Below are positions 26,253-34,568 of a stretch of DNA of 64,000 bases, piece by piece. The position numbers were made by a program, and so were the translations under genes. The notes under the pieces are model-generated. The model did no database searches and had not been told where the DNA came from. It saw nothing but the letters and a program-made list of their open reading frames with translations. Each line of letters begins with the position of its first letter. Position 1 is the stretch's first letter. Origin of the DNA: CAYMSF01 sp964392985 (GTDB lineage: Bacteria > Verrucomicrobiota > Lentisphaeria > Victivallales > Victivallaceae); assembly GCA_964392985.1 (NCBI GenBank), contig CAYMSF010000018.1:5305-69304 (forward strand). Reading direction: 5' to 3'.

Positions 26253-26934
26253 AATAAGCGTTCTTCCCGTGTTTACGTTCATAATGTTTAGCAACCAGTT
26301 CATCTTTAAGTCTGACACTGGCTGGGTTGATCTGTTCTGTTAAAAGTGCCATCCTGGCGAGTTCCTCCAGCACTTTTGCGTTATAAACCGCTTTGCCGGC
26401 ATCTTCCCCCCAGGCAAACGGTCCGTGTCCGGCAACTAAAACCATTTTTGTTTCGGCAGGATTCAATGATTTATTTCTAAAACAATCAATAATCTGATTA
26501 CCGGTTTCAGTCTCATAATCGTTACATATTTTAGCATCTTCCATTAATCCGGTACACGGAATATCCGTTGCGAGATGGTCCGCGTGCGTTGTTCCATACA
26601 AGGGAATAGAGCGTAAACTTTGCGCCCAGGCGGTGGCAAAAGTGGAGTGGGTATGAACAATTCCGCCAATATTACCAAAACTTTTGTAAAGCACACAGTG
26701 TGTGTTAGTATCACTTGAAGGACGAAGTTTACCTTCAACGGTTTTTCCGTCAAGATCAACAATGACCATATCATCGTAACCCATGTTAAGATAATCAACT
26801 CCTGACGGTTTAATAGCAAAGACACCAAGGTTGCGATCTATGCAACTTACGTTACCGAAAGTATATATAACCAGACCAAGTTGAGGTAATAGCATGTTCG
26901 CGTCAAAACACTCTTTTTTCAGTTTATTAAACAT
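26239..26934 (-). CDS. araD: L-ribulose-5-phosphate 4-epimerase
   Basis: Zinc-dependent class II aldolase-fold epimerase making D-xylulose 5-phosphate from L-ribulose 5-phosphate. The start at 26934 (MFNKLKKECF), with GGAG at the right distance, gives 231 residues as in E. coli AraD and overlaps the araB end by 8 bases. Metal ligands are seen in VHTHSTFATAWAQ and in VAGHGPFAWG; the substrate loop reads THADHLATDIPCT. YGNVS of the family appears here as FGNVS. Confidence 0.95.
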   Translation of the reverse strand: MFNKLKKECFDANMLLPQLGLVIYTFGNVSCIDRNLGVFAIKPSGVDYLNMGYDDMVIVDLDGKTVEGKLRPSSDTNTHCVLYKSFGNIGGIVHTHSTFATAWAQSLRSIPLYGTTHADHLATDIPCTGLMEDAKICNDYETETGNQIIDCFRNKSLNPAETKMVLVAGHGPFAWGEDAGKAVYNAKVLEELARMALLTEQINPASVRLKDELVAKHYERKHGKNAYYGQK

Positions 26935-28501
26935 GACGGTTAATCTCCTGCTCGACCAAATCAGCGTAACGGCAATATTGTTTATACAGCGCTTCACCAA
27001 TTTTAACCTGTTCCGGATTCGGAGTGTAAACAATATCATATTTTGCTGACATATTCAACATTGCGGTCGCGACATCCGGAAAAACTCCGGCAGCAACAGC
27101 CGCCAAAATAGCCGAACCCAGGGCGCATGCCTGATCTGATTCTGAAATTTTTATTGGTTTGTTGATGATATCGGCACAGGTCTGCATTACAAACGATGAC
27201 TTGCGGGCAATTCCACCAATCGCTCCAATCTCGTTGACAGTGACGCCTTCACTGATAAACCGTTCAACAATTCGCCTGGCGCCACAAGCAGTACTTTCAA
27301 CCAGTGCGCGATATACCATCGGCGCCGTACTGCCAAGGTTCAATCCAAATATGGCGCCAGTTAAATGCGCGTTGGCATCGGGAGTACGGCGACCGTTGAA
27401 CCAGTCCAATGCGAGAATACCGGTCTCACCCATAGGGACTTGCACAGCATCAGCTTCTAGTTCCGGCAATGAAATGTCTGATTTGTAACTCATAAACCGT
27501 TTGAACCAGGCGTAAACATCGCCAAAAGCGGATTGTCCGGCTTCAAGTCCGATCATGCCGGGAACGACTGAACCGTCAACCTGACCACAGATTCCGCGCA
27601 CACATTTATCTATTGCTGGAGTGATTAAAATATCACAGGTTGATGTGCCGATTACTTTTATTAACTCGCCCGGGATGATTCCTGCGCCAACGGCCCCGGT
27701 ATGACAGTCAAAAGCGCCGCCGCCGACAACCACATCAGTACTTAGTCCCAGTTTTTCCGCCCATTTAGCGGAGAGATTTCCTACTGGAATATCAGCAGTA
27801 TAAGTTTTGCTGTAGAGTTTATCGCGCCAACCCGCCAACAATGGGTCAATTTTAACTAAAAATTCTTCCGGAGGCAGTCCGTCCCAGGAAGGATGGAACA
27901 TCGCCTTGTGACCCGCGGCACAACGACTTGGTTTAACCAGACTGCCACTGAGTTCGGCGGTAATCCAATCACAATGTTCCACAAAAGAACAAGCGGCATT
28001 GCGAACTTTTTCATCTACCTTCAAAATATGCAACAGTTTTGACCAGAACCATTCTGCAGAATAAATTCCACCTTCATACATGGTGTAATCAACCGGATTG
28101 TTTTTGGCGACATGATTAATTCTGGCGGCCTCTGCCAGAGCGGTGTGATCTTTCCACAGCACAAACATCGCGTTAGGATTGGTTGCGAACTCCTTAGTCA
28201 AAGCCAGCGGAGTTCCGTCTTTATTGACAGCACATGGCGTTGAACCGGTAGTATCAACACCGATTCCTGCAACTTTGGCCGCATCCTGACCTTTGAGAAC
28301 GGCTTTGATTACAGCTTCAGTTCCTTCAAGATAATCGAGCGGGTGCTGGCGAAATTGACTTTGAGCAGCATTACAATACAGTCCATCCTGCCAGCGTGAA
28401 TAGGCATGTACACTGCTTGCCAGTACTTTTCCCTGAGCTGTTACCAACAGTGCCCTGACGCTGTCTGAACCGAAATCCAAACCAATTAATAATTTATCCA
28501 T
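26927..28501 (-). CDS. araB: L-ribulokinase
   Basis: FGGY-family kinase that phosphorylates L-ribulose. The start is the ATG at 28501 (MDKLLIGLDFGSDSVRALL); 524 residues. The N-terminal phosphate loop is GLDFGSDSVRALLV. GVDTTGSTPCAVN, CDWITAELSG, IGTSTCDILI and GIARKSSFVMQTCADI are typical of ribulokinase. Lies first in the araB-araD-araA-GH28 run; a promoter candidate is 90 bases upstream. Confidence 0.95.
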   Translation of the reverse strand: MDKLLIGLDFGSDSVRALLVTAQGKVLASSVHAYSRWQDGLYCNAAQSQFRQHPLDYLEGTEAVIKAVLKGQDAAKVAGIGVDTTGSTPCAVNKDGTPLALTKEFATNPNAMFVLWKDHTALAEAARINHVAKNNPVDYTMYEGGIYSAEWFWSKLLHILKVDEKVRNAACSFVEHCDWITAELSGSLVKPSRCAAGHKAMFHPSWDGLPPEEFLVKIDPLLAGWRDKLYSKTYTADIPVGNLSAKWAEKLGLSTDVVVGGGAFDCHTGAVGAGIIPGELIKVIGTSTCDILITPAIDKCVRGICGQVDGSVVPGMIGLEAGQSAFGDVYAWFKRFMSYKSDISLPELEADAVQVPMGETGILALDWFNGRRTPDANAHLTGAIFGLNLGSTAPMVYRALVESTACGARRIVERFISEGVTVNEIGAIGGIARKSSFVMQTCADIINKPIKISESDQACALGSAILAAVAAGVFPDVATAMLNMSAKYDIVYTPNPEQVKIGEALYKQYCRYADLVEQEINRHV

Positions 28502-28591
28502 GTTAATAATCCCTGTTATAATATTACGGCTGTATTGTAACAACCACCCGTTTTTACGCTAGCACTTGTTCAGGCTTTTCGACTGGCTTTC

Positions 28592-28619
28592 ACTATACTT
28601 TCAATATTGTGAACTTCAA
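28592..28619 (-). promoter_or_regulatory. Promoter candidate of the araBDA run
   Basis: On the minus strand TTGAAG (28614-28619) and TATAGT (28592-28597) are 16 bases apart, some 90 bases before araB. The spacer contains the palindrome CAATATTG, a possible regulator site. The GH78-like gene ends just upstream, so read-through from it is also possible. Confidence 0.45.
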
Positions 28620-28690
28620 GCATTGTTACATAATATCAGCCATGCCGGCATCGTCAGTGGATTTTAATCTTACATGGCAATATTAATGTT

Positions 28691-31102
28691 TCAGCCGGAG
28701 ATACCGTGCCATTGATCTTTGAATTTTATAATTTTGCCGCCAACATGAATTGTCCCTGAAACTCCTTGAGGGATTCTGGCCTCAATCTCAAATGATTGAG
28801 GACCGGTTTTCTTCCATTTCAGATGCACGGTTCCTTGCGGAATAACGCAGGTTCCTTCAAATGAGTCAAAGGATGTCAAATCAGGTGCAATTTTAAGTTG
28901 CGCATAGCCAGGCTTCAACGGTTCAAGACCGATAATTGCCCGGCGAATGAGATATGGCAGCGGAGCGCTCCAGGCATGGTTGCGGGAATCATGGTTGTCG
29001 GCATTCCATGCCTCCCATGTCGCAGTAGCGCCTCGTTCCAGCATATCACCAAAAACTTGATTAAATGCACGTACCGTTTTATCTCCCATGCGGCATGCCG
29101 CGGCAGCGTCGGCCAGGAAGAAATATGAATAGGGGCTTCCCTGTGAAACCCAGGGATGGCGCGGGATATCAAGAACTGAAGCAAGTGCATTACAAGCAGT
29201 CATACCGTCAATAATTCCAGTCGTAATCGCCATTGAATTTACAAGCTGTGAGAATCGCGGGGCGGTAATGCCGGGGCCGGCCGCATCGGCGACTAAACCA
29301 TCTTGCGGAACAAAACAAATCTTCAAGATATCCTTTTTCAGTTTCTCAACCTCTGCCGCAATTTTCTTCGTATCATTGCCGAGAACTTTTTCCAAGGCGA
29401 GCAACGCCTGTATCGCCTGCAGGTAGAACAGATTTAATCCCGCATTGAAATCGCGCCGGTCATGGCCAACCGTAGTCATTGGATGCCAACCATTGCCGGG
29501 ATGGTCAAGAAATAAAATTCCACCATCTGCTTCCTTCCCGGACTTGGCAACATTAGCAAGAGCAATAAGACCGTTTGCAGACTTCATTTTGCGAAAACGG
29601 GCAATAATTTCACGAACTGCATGAATGTTGTCGGCAACTGCCTGTATATCACCGGAATAGCGATAATATCGCCAAAGACATTCAGGTGGAATCAAACAGT
29701 ATTCATAAATCGTGCCGGCAAGTCCGTAGATACTGGCTTTTATAAATGGACCGCTGGCATTGAACTCTTCAGTAACGGCATAACATAAATGGCGCATGTG
29801 CGAAAAATCACCGGTTTGATGCCCGACACTGTCAACAACCCAGATACTGTCTCCCCAGTAAACGCCTTGCTCCCGGGTATTGCAGTCATTCGCCAATGCC
29901 TGCATATTTTGCATAATAGCGCGTCTGGAAATGCGGTAAAGGGACTCGACCACGCGATCCTCACATGCGATTTTATCCCGATAATCAAGATCAGCACGGC
30001 AGTGGTGGCTGGTAACATGTTTTATCTCAACCTTGCCAATAATATCTTTAAGCACAAGATGCAGGTAGCGATAGCCATTATAATGGTAGAATCTCACCCG
30101 GTTATGCCCTTTCACAAGATGATAACGCGCATAATAGTGTCCGGAATTACGCCAGATGACAGGCTGACCGTACGCCGTCAAACCTTCAGCCATGGCAAAA
30201 TCAAGGGTGCATGGATTGTCGCAAATTATATCAACCGCCGGTTCTCCCGCACAACAGCGACGCAAATCGTAAAGCAGCAGGTAACCGGGTTCGCCTTCCC
30301 TGCGTTCAAATTGAACGTGTCCTGAACGCGTCATTTCGTATGATGTTTCATCAAGTTCACGCCAGATATGCTCATGATCGAGCCGTACCGCCGTGTCCTG
30401 AAGACTGTAAATTTCGGTATTGCTGCGAAAAATTGTCAGGGGTGTGGAAATGTCTTCACGTTTCCAGCGCAGAAGTGGAACCATTCGTTTACGGAGTTCA
30501 ATATCTTTTCTTTCAAATATCCGTGGCGTCAACCAGAGTGACGGCTTGATAGCAACACTGCCGCCGGCGTAGTCTTCTGATGCATATCTGGCAAGAATTG
30601 AATACGACGGGTGGGAAAGGTCAAGCGCCTCCATGTGTTCGATTGCCCAGTTACGTCGTGGAGAGTCCCAGTTCCAGCATTTCATATTCGCAACTTTCCA
30701 GCCGGTTCCGGTTTTGCACTCAACGCTCCGACCGCTGACTTTTGCCGTCAACGCAGCCAGTATTCCCGGTTTTTCGGCGCTATTGTATTTAGTGTCAGAA
30801 CCGACAAAGTGGGCAACTATCAAAATAGAATTAGCACCTTTCTGCATGAATCCTGTCACATCATACTCGTCAATCATAATAACCGGTTTCCGGAACGGAG
30901 CCGGACCACCATTAACAAATCTGCCATTAATGTAAAGCTTGTATTTGGTGTCAGCAAAAATTTTTATTGCCGCGTTATCAGGAATTGCTTCTGTTTCAAG
31001 TTCACCGAGTGCGGCGATGTAACTGTTAGCTTGTACATCTGCAGTCCAAATCCATCTGGTATCAGAATCAAGTTTACAGTTTAAAATTGCGGTTTTTTTC
31101 AT
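28691..31102 (-). CDS. Alpha-L-rhamnosidase-like glycosidase (GH78 type)
   Basis: An 803-residue (alpha/alpha)6-barrel enzyme related to GH78. The start is taken at the ATG at 31102 (MKKTAILNCKL) because AAGG abuts the ATG at 31108. An N-terminal lectin-like domain (YKLYINGRFVNGGPAPF near 60) is usual in the family. The family motif DCNTREQGVYWGDS is near residue 408, and GATATWEAWN near 705 would hold the catalytic base. No signal peptide, so it acts on imported oligosaccharides. It sits between the GH42 and arabinose genes, which fits breakdown of rhamnogalacturonan-I or arabinogalactan side chains. Substrate is not proven; some relatives act on other sugars. Confidence 0.82.
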   Translation of the reverse strand: MKKTAILNCKLDSDTRWIWTADVQANSYIAALGELETEAIPDNAAIKIFADTKYKLYINGRFVNGGPAPFRKPVIMIDEYDVTGFMQKGANSILIVAHFVGSDTKYNSAEKPGILAALTAKVSGRSVECKTGTGWKVANMKCWNWDSPRRNWAIEHMEALDLSHPSYSILARYASEDYAGGSVAIKPSLWLTPRIFERKDIELRKRMVPLLRWKREDISTPLTIFRSNTEIYSLQDTAVRLDHEHIWRELDETSYEMTRSGHVQFERREGEPGYLLLYDLRRCCAGEPAVDIICDNPCTLDFAMAEGLTAYGQPVIWRNSGHYYARYHLVKGHNRVRFYHYNGYRYLHLVLKDIIGKVEIKHVTSHHCRADLDYRDKIACEDRVVESLYRISRRAIMQNMQALANDCNTREQGVYWGDSIWVVDSVGHQTGDFSHMRHLCYAVTEEFNASGPFIKASIYGLAGTIYEYCLIPPECLWRYYRYSGDIQAVADNIHAVREIIARFRKMKSANGLIALANVAKSGKEADGGILFLDHPGNGWHPMTTVGHDRRDFNAGLNLFYLQAIQALLALEKVLGNDTKKIAAEVEKLKKDILKICFVPQDGLVADAAGPGITAPRFSQLVNSMAITTGIIDGMTACNALASVLDIPRHPWVSQGSPYSYFFLADAAAACRMGDKTVRAFNQVFGDMLERGATATWEAWNADNHDSRNHAWSAPLPYLIRRAIIGLEPLKPGYAQLKIAPDLTSFDSFEGTCVIPQGTVHLKWKKTGPQSFEIEARIPQGVSGTIHVGGKIIKFKDQWHGISG

Positions 31103-31233
31103 AATCATCCTTAAAATTAATCGTATTATTTATGTGATTATACATGTTCCGCTCAAAAGCACACTTCAAACAATTCATTGAAAACATGTAGTAAACGGTA
31201 TGTTTATCCGGCAAATATTCAACCGGTTTTTTA

Positions 31234-33186
31234 TTACTGTCCCTGAATAATTTTAAATCCGTATGGTGCTATATCAACTTTAGCAGATTTTTTGTATTTG
31301 AAAGAACTTCCCTTCCCGTCCATGTTGATAACAAACCAGGAGATTGCGCCATTCTTTTCTCTTGGAACGGCAATATTTCCTGCAGGAATATCCAGACGTT
31401 GCGCCATTCCCTGTTCTGCGGCATAGTGCATTATCATTTTTTTCAACATAATTTTGCCATTGTCACCGGCTGGCATGGAACCAAGCATGACAATCTTCCC
31501 TTTGCCATATTTTTTTTCTGTGAGAAAGGCAAGACCTGCAAGACGAACGTCGTTTGTTTCGCCAACCATTTTGGCACTTGTTGTCCTGAAGAATGAGCTC
31601 CAGATTGACAATGGTGCGGTTAACCCGAAAGCGGTTCCGGCAATATCATTATTGGTCGGCGAAAAAGTAAGTATGGTTTTTACTCCGGCGGCCTTTTCGA
31701 TGTCCGGATGCAACGCTGATTCCGTATAAAGAGTATGATCTTCCGTCCTGCACGCGGTAAGCGGACCAACAATCCACGTCCCGCCGTTCTTCACAAAAGA
31801 CAACCCGTTTTTCAACAATGTATTGTTGAGATGGGGCAAATACGGGGTGAATAGCAGTTTGCATCCTTTCAAGTCCGTATTTTCCGGAACGAGATCCCGG
31901 TGCAATCCTGTTTCCAGAACTGTCATATAAAGTTCCTGCATCTTTTCGATATAGTTTATCGCTTCCAATGGTTCTGTTAGAAAAAATGCCCGGGCAACAT
32001 CGGAATATGTCATCATTAATTCCGCCTTGACAACCTCCGATGAGGCCAGTAAGCCGGAAATGCTTTCGAGCGATTTTCCCGCTTCTTTTACGTCGTCAAA
32101 ACCGATGGTCGGCTCGCCCCAGGATGAAATTATTGCGCCGTGCGGCATTTCAACCCCGGCATGCTGCTGCCGCCATAACCAGTAGCCGAATCCGCCGGAA
32201 CCAAGCGCTGCCGCCGCAATCAATTCGGCACTCAAATATGATTTCCGGTGAATTTTAGGGTAACCGAAAATACATCCGCTGTGCGAAGGACCGGTTTCCA
32301 TAACCCAAAACTTTTTCCCGGGCTTCAGATTCCGCCAAATATCATAATCCATAATCATTTTTTTATAACTGTCGCTGTCATAGTAAGCGTCAAAAGAGGC
32401 AAAATCGAGGTTTTTGTAGTGTTCAACATGATTGAGATAATGCCGGACACTGCTGTTATGGGTAATCGGCGCAGATGAATATTTTCTGATAATTTTGACC
32501 TGCTCATCTTGAAATTCAATAATCTTCTCGCGAGAGAATAATCGATAATTCGTTGATAACGATGGATTATGAGCAAACGGTGTTTTTAACGGCACCGGAA
32601 CCTGTTCAAAAGTTGAATATTTTTGACTCCAGAGAGAGGTTCCCCACCTCCGGTTCAACTCTTCTATAGTACCGTAGCGTTTCTTCAACCAGCGATGCCA
32701 CTGTTTTTTGCACTCATCGCAACAACATTCCGAAACATGTGATTTCATTTCGTTATCCGTCTGCCAGGCAATCAAACCGGGTAAAACGGATACAGCTTTC
32801 GCAATTGCCTCAACAATCATCCGTGAACGTGTTCTGAAGAAAGGATTGTTATTGCAAAAATGCTGCCTGGCTCCGTGCATCATCCTTATGCCGTCAGTAC
32901 CCATGAACAGACGTTCCGGATGGTTGTGGGAAAGCCATACCGGCGGTGTCGCCGTAGGGGTGCAGAATACGGTGTCAATACCATTTTTATGCAGTTTCTT
33001 GATAACATCAGTAAAGAAATCAAGTTTGAATATGCCTGGACCAGGTTCCATATCTATCCAGGCGAACTCGCCCATTCTGACAGTATTTATTCCGGCTTTG
33101 CGCATCAGTCTGATATCCCGGTCAATATCTTCGACTGGCCAGAGTTCAGGATAATAGGCGGCGAGGAGATGAATTTTGTTTTCCAT
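31234..33186 (-). CDS. GH42 beta-galactosidase
   Basis: A 650-residue retaining beta-galactosidase. The ATG at 33186 (MENKIHLLAAYYPELWP) is preferred to the GTG at 33192. Acid/base E146 is in WQTDNE and nucleophile E297 in WVMETGPS. The GH42 zinc cluster is present: C111 in QHFCNNNPF and the CCCDEC group at 154-159. The C-terminal part is a glutamine-amidotransferase-like domain and a small beta domain, as usual in the family. No signal peptide. First gene of the minus-strand sugar locus; arabinogalactan oligomers are the likely substrate. Confidence 0.9.
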   Translation of the reverse strand: MENKIHLLAAYYPELWPVEDIDRDIRLMRKAGINTVRMGEFAWIDMEPGPGIFKLDFFTDVIKKLHKNGIDTVFCTPTATPPVWLSHNHPERLFMGTDGIRMMHGARQHFCNNNPFFRTRSRMIVEAIAKAVSVLPGLIAWQTDNEMKSHVSECCCDECKKQWHRWLKKRYGTIEELNRRWGTSLWSQKYSTFEQVPVPLKTPFAHNPSLSTNYRLFSREKIIEFQDEQVKIIRKYSSAPITHNSSVRHYLNHVEHYKNLDFASFDAYYDSDSYKKMIMDYDIWRNLKPGKKFWVMETGPSHSGCIFGYPKIHRKSYLSAELIAAAALGSGGFGYWLWRQQHAGVEMPHGAIISSWGEPTIGFDDVKEAGKSLESISGLLASSEVVKAELMMTYSDVARAFFLTEPLEAINYIEKMQELYMTVLETGLHRDLVPENTDLKGCKLLFTPYLPHLNNTLLKNGLSFVKNGGTWIVGPLTACRTEDHTLYTESALHPDIEKAAGVKTILTFSPTNNDIAGTAFGLTAPLSIWSSFFRTTSAKMVGETNDVRLAGLAFLTEKKYGKGKIVMLGSMPAGDNGKIMLKKMIMHYAAEQGMAQRLDIPAGNIAVPREKNGAISWFVINMDGKGSSFKYKKSAKVDIAPYGFKIIQGQ

Positions 33187-33501
33187 AATCACCGTTACCG
33201 TTTGCGTTTAAATTGCATAAAACAAGACTATATCTTAACATCAAGCGTCTTGTTTTCAAACTTAAAATGCGTTTTTTTTGTAAATTGTTAGCGATAACGC
33301 TTGACATTTAAATTAAAATGAGCTATAATCAATATACAGTTACCAATGATTCAAGACCGGATACCGAAGAATTAGGTACTAACCGTAAAGTTTAATTGGC
33401 AAGTTTTGATTTAAGCAATTCTAAATTGCCTGACATATTGTTCTTATATAGCATTTTTTGGTTCCAAAACTGAAATAATCTAAAACTTAGGAATGACCGA
33501 G
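33187..33501. other. Divergent intergenic region between two sugar gene blocks
   Basis: This gap separates GH42 and the rest of the minus-strand arabinose locus from the plus-strand block starting with a pseudopilin. It contains a perfect consensus promoter at 33301-33329 and, directly before it, the near-palindrome GTTAGCGATAAC (33287-33298), a possible LacI-type operator. No small gene is supported. Confidence 0.5.
33301..33329 (+). promoter_or_regulatory. Consensus sigma-70 promoter
   Basis: TTGACA (33301-33306) and TATAAT (33324-33329) match the consensus perfectly with a 17-base spacer. The candidate operator GTTAGCGATAAC lies just upstream. It should drive the pseudopilin gene 172 bases downstream, leaving a long untranslated leader. 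Confidence 0.75.
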
Positions 33502-34362
33502 ATGAAAAAAAACCAAAGTTCTTCCATGGTAAAACCCGTTGCAAAACACAGTCTTTTCACATTAATTGAACTCCTGGTCGTGATAGCGATCATAGCAATC
33601 CTCGCCTCAATGTTACTGCCGGCACTGGGAAAAGCCAGGGAAAAAGCCAGGGAAATAAGTTGTCTTTCCAATACGAAACAGATTGGTGCGGCCATGCTGG
33701 GTTATTCGACTGATTTCAGGGATTCCCTTCCTTATTATCACAACACCGCTGGTACTGGTGGCGTCGTTGATCCTTGGCGTGCAGCCACGTGCGGTACAGA
33801 TCTTGAATATATGTTGTCCAAATATACCGGGCAAAAGTTTACAGGAGACAATAGTGCGAATCCGGATGTCATAAAGGCCGGTTATGCAACCGGTGGCATA
33901 TGGAAATGCCCCGCGTCTACACTGCGAGTTGTAAGCGCTACTCTGACAGGCGGAGTAGCAGGAACAAAATACCAGTCAGGCAGCGAAAGCGCCCAATCAT
34001 ATAATGCATATTTTGGTCTTTATGAACATTATAAAAACGGTGCAGCTGGCGGTTTTTCCTTCAAAACATTCTACTTTACCAAGCCGGGACGGACACCATA
34101 TCAATTCTGTTGCACCAAGGGCTATAACGGCGCAACCGGGCTTTACGGAGAAAAACCGTGGCACAACAAGACAAGACCTACCATATTCATAGACGGTCAT
34201 GCTGTTTTACTTAAGACTACGTCATACAGAATGCAACTCCCCGGTTCTCCATCGGCCGCCCTGCCATCAATTAATTGCGGTCCTTATAGTACTTTTCAAC
34301 TTTCTAGTGGAACTGGAACTCCCGCTCATAGAAAATGGGACTTCTGGCTCGAAGAATATTGA
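33502..34362 (+). CDS. Pseudopilin-like protein with H-X9-DG motif
   Basis: A type II secretion/type IV pilin-like protein of 286 residues. The start is the ATG at 33502 (MKKNQSSS), 9 bases after AGGA; the ATG at 33493 abuts it. The class III leader ends before F19 (FTLIELLVVIAIIAILASML), with E at mature position 5, but the residue before the cut is Leu, not the usual Gly. ALGKAREKAREISC follows. The C-terminal part has the processing-associated motif WH-x9-DG (residues NKTRPTIFI between H and DG). Such proteins are very numerous in Lentisphaerota; their role is unknown. It heads a block of secreted carbohydrate-active proteins. Confidence 0.85.
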   Translation: MKKNQSSSMVKPVAKHSLFTLIELLVVIAIIAILASMLLPALGKAREKAREISCLSNTKQIGAAMLGYSTDFRDSLPYYHNTAGTGGVVDPWRAATCGTDLEYMLSKYTGQKFTGDNSANPDVIKAGYATGGIWKCPASTLRVVSATLTGGVAGTKYQSGSESAQSYNAYFGLYEHYKNGAAGGFSFKTFYFTKPGRTPYQFCCTKGYNGATGLYGEKPWHNKTRPTIFIDGHAVLLKTTSYRMQLPGSPSAALPSINCGPYSTFQLSSGTGTPAHRKWDFWLEEY

Positions 34363-34568
34363 TTTTATGAAAAATTCGAATTTACCGGTGGTGTAATCCT
34401 TTATGGCGCTATGAGCTCGCAAACCGGTCAAATATAAGATTATTCCTGTATCTGAACAAAATTGCGCGGCAATATTCAATATACTTGAGAGTTTACATCG
34501 TGATTCTACTATTACCGGCAATATTATCGTCCAAAACAAAATAATTACTTAAAAGAGAAGCCAAAAGA

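Noticed and set aside
29789..31084. Long plus-strand frames of 100 to 178 codons
   Set aside because: Antisense shadows of the GH78-like gene, which has clear family motifs over its whole length.
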